Below are positions 8,701 to 10,824 of a stretch of 10,824 bases of DNA, piece by piece. Positions within the stretch are counted from its first letter, which is position 1. The number at the start of each line of letters is the position of its first letter. The notes beneath the pieces are model-generated. The model did no database searches. It worked only from the letters and a program-made list of their open reading frames with translations, and was not told the origin of the DNA. The DNA comes from Candidatus Zixiibacteriota bacterium. Its GTDB lineage: Bacteria > Zixibacteria > MSB-5A5 > SM1-73. The stretch is from positions 958,627 to 969,450 of the forward strand of contig CP070839.1 in the NCBI GenBank assembly GCA_020341875.1, read 5' to 3'. The position numbers and the translations under genes were made by a program.

Positions 8701-8767
8701 GCGCCACCAGGCCGACTATCCAGTGCCACCAGTGTTTGATCTTAAAACGCTTTTTCTGAAGATGCAT
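5741..8767 (-). CDS. Membrane-anchored DUF362-like / seven FG-GAP repeat / ASPIC-UnbV-like / dockerin fusion protein
   Basis: 1008 residues; the ATG at 8767 follows AAAGGAG (8774-8780). Three hydrophobic segments lie near 14-28, 46-66 and 73-90. Basic residues at the N-terminus and between segments 2 and 3 (LRRYAK) put the N-terminus inside and the rest outside. Residues 170-430 resemble DUF362: VIIKGNFQW, IIDFPVLKEH with AVKNWIGLL, VDAAW, and DMLVASTDPVAASYYAAK. The iron-sulfur module found in some DUF362 proteins is absent. Seven FG-GAP/VCBS calcium motifs of the type DYDNDGDLD(I/L/V)F start near 505, 558, 614, 663, 713, 766 and 820, the number expected for a seven-bladed propeller. Residues 848-937 resemble ASPIC/UnbV (AIGAKVRL, HFGLG, VDSVKVEWPS). 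The dockerin pair covers 942-1004, with tail PAPCEALA. The DUF362 reaction is not settled, so no substrate is assigned. The domain order is clear; the role is not. Confidence 0.9.
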   Translation of the reverse strand: MHLQKKRFKIKHWWHWIVGLVALLWVLLRSGTNPKRLAYPCQLAAMPVAVNWLLAVVAFFGGSIFLRRYAKFCGAAILIVGVVWFTGALPEYTRSQVTSLSSLPVWEVNDPVSTVFVMDSLPPTSGSLAAGDASVPDEYLPDPAIDTMLLMMEKEDIYLHQTAEHPSGVVGSDNVVIIKGNFQWTTRNTTSTDRIKGVIWQILNHPDGFSGEILVCDNVQDIGTGINQQDNNSEDTAQSIPDVVNTFYAKGYPAYYLDWSYIWDAVASEYSEGDYDDGYVYETATMISYPKFLSPSNNYYISTRYGVWDSLSAQYDSARLCIIDFPVLKEHMMAGSTIAVKNWIGLLTTAYANERYGSWNNMHYVYFWGDYALVARVMEAVYPRLVFVDAAWTSTYNANDPYWVEETDMLVASTDPVAASYYAAKYILTPIARYPSYTSPDYGRYATTLTRWTIYLADSAGFACTMDSSEMSVYDRRILIPQFTRIYDVPPVDDDGFSFGAGWVDYDKDEYLDLFVTNWMDVGQLNCLYHNEGDGTFTKVAGDIIVDEGGSLGSSWGDYDNDGDLDVFCANPGLSPPGARNYLYLNDGDGTFTKVTAGAIVNDITCSTTPAWADYDNDGDLDIFVGNHYSPVRLYRNDGEEFTRLDNLEIGLTEEEGNGSWGDCDGDGDLDLFITRPQLNTNALFKNDGDGTFTEVTSGDIVADSAIACSWGDYDNDGDLDIFATYGRNQTNLLYQNDGDGNFIRITGQDPVNDSGYWSGSSWGDYDNDGDLDLYVTGNYQYTPRLNALYENNGDGTFFKVTDEAIATDFESSAGAAWGDYDRDGDLDLFVANQNYEDNALYCNNGSGNNWINIRCIGTNSNRSAIGAKVRLLATIDGTPVWQQREVSGQTGMNAQNSLNAHFGLGDASLVDSVKVEWPSTMEQVLTDVSVNQFLTITEPLRGDANGDGEINVGDVVYIINFLYRGEDPPIPMETADANCDGIVDIGDVVYLLNYLYRGGPAPCEALA

Positions 8768-9213
8768 GAGTGACTCCTTTGTGTTCAGAGTGTATTTCTG
8801 CGAGCGCCTCTACTAATAGACTACGTCCTGCACTCCGGCTCGGTTTCGTTCACGGAAAGCCGGCACCTTAGTTGGGCCGCAACTGGACCACGTCCGGGCA
8901 AAGAAACATTACCATTCGGAGTTGGTTAGCATACAAGATTCGTGCCCGAAAAGCCCTTAACGTGAATTGTCAATTAATCGCCCCAATGGTAAATCGTTGA
9001 GCGACTTATAGGGTGGCTCAAAAGGGGCGAACTGAACGACAGAAGGTTTCGCCAGAACTTGCGCAAGAAGTTACGTTGGGCAGGGCGGTCGAACGACCTA
9101 CTCTTGTCCGGGTCAAGGGATTAGGGGATTCGCAGTATTAGACGATTCCTCCCGCAAGAGCGCAGGAACATTAGGAGATTAGGATTCACGTCCGTGATGC
9201 GAATTGGATGCTA
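8768..9213. other. 446-base non-coding gap; no gene found
   Basis: No credible reading frame, tRNA or rRNA is visible. Weak structures seen are: a hairpin TTCCT/AGGAA (9146-9150 and 9164-9168) with inner CGC/GCG, 46 bases past the C25 gene's stop and without a T-run; the palindrome AATTG-T-CAATT at 8965-8975; a 5-bp arm pair GGTCG/CGACC near 9088-9099; and ATTAGG or ATTAGA words at 9120, 9137, 9170 and 9178. As the longest gap here, upstream of the fusion gene, it is the most likely place for a promoter, but I cannot fix -35 and -10 boxes. Confidence 0.6.
8965..8975. promoter_or_regulatory. Possible operator: 11-base palindrome upstream of the fusion gene
   Basis: AATTG-T-CAATT is a perfect inverted repeat with one central base, in a locally A/T-rich patch about 200 bases upstream of the start at 8767. 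Its minus strand contains TTGACA, a consensus -35 word, but no fitting -10 box lies 16-18 bases further on. It could be a regulator site or chance. Confidence 0.2.
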
Positions 9214-10824
9214 TTATTGACCGGGCGCAGGTCCGCTCTTATAAAGATAGTTTATCAGGTAAACCACGTCACCCACGTCAACGGTGTCGTCGCCGTTGGC
9301 GTCTCCGGCTTCCACCGGATCGGGAGCGGTTCCGTTCTTGTACAGATAGTTCACCAGATAGACAACGTCACCGACATCTACGGTCTCATCGCCGTTGCAG
9401 TCGCCGCAGATGAATTGTGAGATACCTTCCCGAACAAGCGAGGGGTCACCATAGAGATTGTAGGTGACCATGTTCCAGTATTCGGCAAAATGGGCAAAGC
9501 CGTAGTTGTCGTGGCAGAAAAACTTGGAGTTGTAGACGGCGTCTCCCACCTTCTCGGGTCCGCTGGGGCCGTTGATCATGTGGCGGCTGAACTCGTAGCA
9601 CATGGATTCTCCGCCCCCGGGGTTGGTTGGCCATCCCGACGCGCCGTACGCTATCCGCGTTGCGGCGTTGACTCCGGCAGATGCGCCGTAAGAGGGTTCT
9701 GTCAAGAGGTCGATCCCGATGTTACCCCAAGCGTTTGGCTCCGGGTAGTTGATCACGCACGAGATAGCGAAAAGGATGCACAGGTGATCATCGTCTAAGT
9801 TGGAGAAGGTGCCAATGAAATAGGGCCAGGACATCTCATTAGGATTGGAGTTCTCCGGCACGCCATCGCCGTCGTCCCACGCCCACACCTTTCGGGCCGC
9901 ACCGTCCGTCCAGCCGTGAGCGCCCCAGTTTACTATGCTGTATTGGCCGGTTCGCCAGTCGCCCGCGAAAGCCGCTTCACTCAGCGCAGGCCAGGGAAAG
10001 ACTGAGGTTGCCAGACCTCCCTGCTCGCTGTAGTGACTGACGGTCCAGCCGCTCATGAGATTGGTCTCGATCTCGTTCATGCAGGTGGCGCCGTCGTAGA
10101 CGGACCCGCCGCCGTTATCCTCGTTGGCAAAATACCAGAAAGCGCCGCCGTGCAGCGCACTGTTCTTCCAGGCTCCGGTGTCCTGTTCAAAGCTCACCGA
10201 TTTGTTTAGTGCGTAAGTGATCCGGGCTGTGTTGTTGGTCGGAATCCGTCCCACGTAAACCTCGGCCAAAAAGTCGGGGCTGTCATGACTGTATTCACCG
10301 TAGTATCCGTCACCGTCCAAGTCCCAGGAGACGTTGTCCGCATCGGACAGGTCTGCATAGTAATAATCGGTCGGATTCTCTCCGCTGGTTGCGTTGGGGG
10401 TGCCCGCCTGATTGGTATGGTTGGTCGGGTCAGGATAACAATAGCGCATGGGAATGGTCTCAGTGTCGCCGACTAGGAGGACATATTCAATCCCCCAGGA
10501 AATGTAGTTATATCGGAGGAAGTTGCGGATCTTTTCGGCCAGGTCGGCGCCGGCCTGACTGGCTATCTCAGGGTCGGTGATGAATACGGTTCTGACATCG
10601 TACCCCAGGGAGGCCTTCCAAGCCAAGAAGTCCGAGGCGACGATGGCGCTCTGGAGCGCGCTGGTGGTGATGATCACATAATCGTGAGTCTGCGTCGAAC
10701 CGATGGGTCGTGGGCTTGCTTGCTGGTACAATTGACCGACTTCCTCGAAGTTGACAAAGAGTCTCGAAGCCCGGTCGTCGGCCAAGTTGTCTCGCTTCGA
10801 TTCTTCCACGCGTCGAGCTTCAAC
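9214..10824 (-). CDS. Gingipain-like C25 cysteine peptidase with C-terminal dockerin (5' end outside window)
   Basis: The frame is open from the window edge to TAA at 9214-9216: 536 residues, numbered here from the edge. The GTG at 10809 is not a convincing start because no ribosome site precedes it and the frame stays open upstream, so the signal peptide and any pro-domain lie outside. The first part shows the C25 fold signature: YVIITTSAL, FLAWKASLGYDV, then IRNFL and YVLLVGDTETIP. The active-site pair is visible as His303 in NWGAHGW (codon 9916-9918) and Cys356 in AISCVIN (codon 9757-9759). NLYGDPSL near 456 is the usual closing motif of these peptidases. The dockerin pair covers about 473-534 (CGDCNGDETVDVG, then GDANGDDTVDVG), ending PAPGQ. 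It should be exported and cleave proteins; specificity cannot be read. Unlike the other dockerins here it lacks the NCD and C-terminal cysteines. Confidence 0.9.
   Translation of the reverse strand, partial: VEARRVEESKRDNLADDRASRLFVNFEEVGQLYQQASPRPIGSTQTHDYVIITTSALQSAIVASDFLAWKASLGYDVRTVFITDPEIASQAGADLAEKIRNFLRYNYISWGIEYVLLVGDTETIPMRYCYPDPTNHTNQAGTPNATSGENPTDYYYADLSDADNVSWDLDGDGYYGEYSHDSPDFLAEVYVGRIPTNNTARITYALNKSVSFEQDTGAWKNSALHGGAFWYFANEDNGGGSVYDGATCMNEIETNLMSGWTVSHYSEQGGLATSVFPWPALSEAAFAGDWRTGQYSIVNWGAHGWTDGAARKVWAWDDGDGVPENSNPNEMSWPYFIGTFSNLDDDHLCILFAISCVINYPEPNAWGNIGIDLLTEPSYGASAGVNAATRIAYGASGWPTNPGGGESMCYEFSRHMINGPSGPEKVGDAVYNSKFFCHDNYGFAHFAEYWNMVTYNLYGDPSLVREGISQFICGDCNGDETVDVGDVVYLVNYLYKNGTAPDPVEAGDANGDDTVDVGDVVYLINYLYKSGPAPGQ

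Noticed and set aside
8940..8973. TTGACA (minus strand, 8973-8968) as a -35 box for the fusion gene
   Set aside because: No -10 box lies at normal spacing; the nearest candidate, TATGCT, is 34 bases away.
3871..9101. Shared 10-mer GTAGGTCGTT at 3871-3880 and, inverted, at 9092-9101
   Set aside because: One 10-base match between gaps of this total length is about what chance gives, and the flanks do not extend the match clearly.
10807..10809. GTG as the true start of the C25 gene
   Set aside because: No ribosome site precedes it, the frame is open upstream to the edge, and a start here would leave no signal peptide for an otherwise exported protein.
1..10824. Repeated motifs as a CRISPR array
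   Set aside because: All strong periodic signals are in-frame protein repeats (53-residue blades, FG-GAP units, dockerin pairs); no short identical repeats with unique spacers are present.

Overview
The window reads as bacterial DNA from a genome rich in secreted, dockerin-tailed proteins. All genes are on the minus strand and are preceded by strong purine-rich ribosome binding sites. Every gene ends in the same two-part dockerin-like module: a calcium-loop motif of the form GDxNxD..(I/V)(N/D)VGDVVYLVNYLY, repeated twice and followed by a short Pro/Gly/Cys tail. This style is common in uncultured lineages of the FCB/Zixibacteria type. That placement comes from recalled protein style; no rRNA or marker gene is present to confirm it.

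Layout, in the direction of transcription (high to low coordinates). (1) 10824-9214: a gingipain-like C25 cysteine peptidase with a dockerin pair, 5' end outside the window. (2) 9213-8768: a 446-base non-coding gap. (3) 8767-5741: a 1008-residue fusion of three membrane segments, a DUF362-like domain, seven FG-GAP/VCBS repeats, an ASPIC/UnbV-like domain and a dockerin pair. (4) 5695-3938: a C39-like papain-fold peptidase with a dockerin pair. (5) 3815-2061: an HExxH zinc metallopeptidase, resembling the MXAN_6640-type family, with a dockerin pair. (6) 2060-1817: non-coding, with a strong 10-bp hairpin. (7) 1816-1529: a decayed half-dockerin remnant. (8) 1492-1: a secreted eight-repeat SBBP-type beta-propeller protein with a dockerin pair cut by the window edge.

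Taken together, three peptidases of unrelated fold or mechanism (C25, C39-like, zinc HExxH) and two beta-propeller proteins carry one shared C-terminal tag. The simplest inference is a set of extracellular or surface-docked proteins held by a common receptor, by analogy with cellulosomes but proteolytic rather than glycolytic. No cohesin-like partner is visible here, so docking is inferred from the tag alone. The short gap between genes 3 and 4 (45 bases) suggests co-transcription; the other gaps could hold separate promoters, but none is clear.

The points most worth a second look are the shared tag on diverse peptidases, a covarying cysteine pair within the tag, the DUF362/propeller/dockerin fusion, the remnant with a one-base frame problem in an A8 tract at its start, and the intergenic hairpin.
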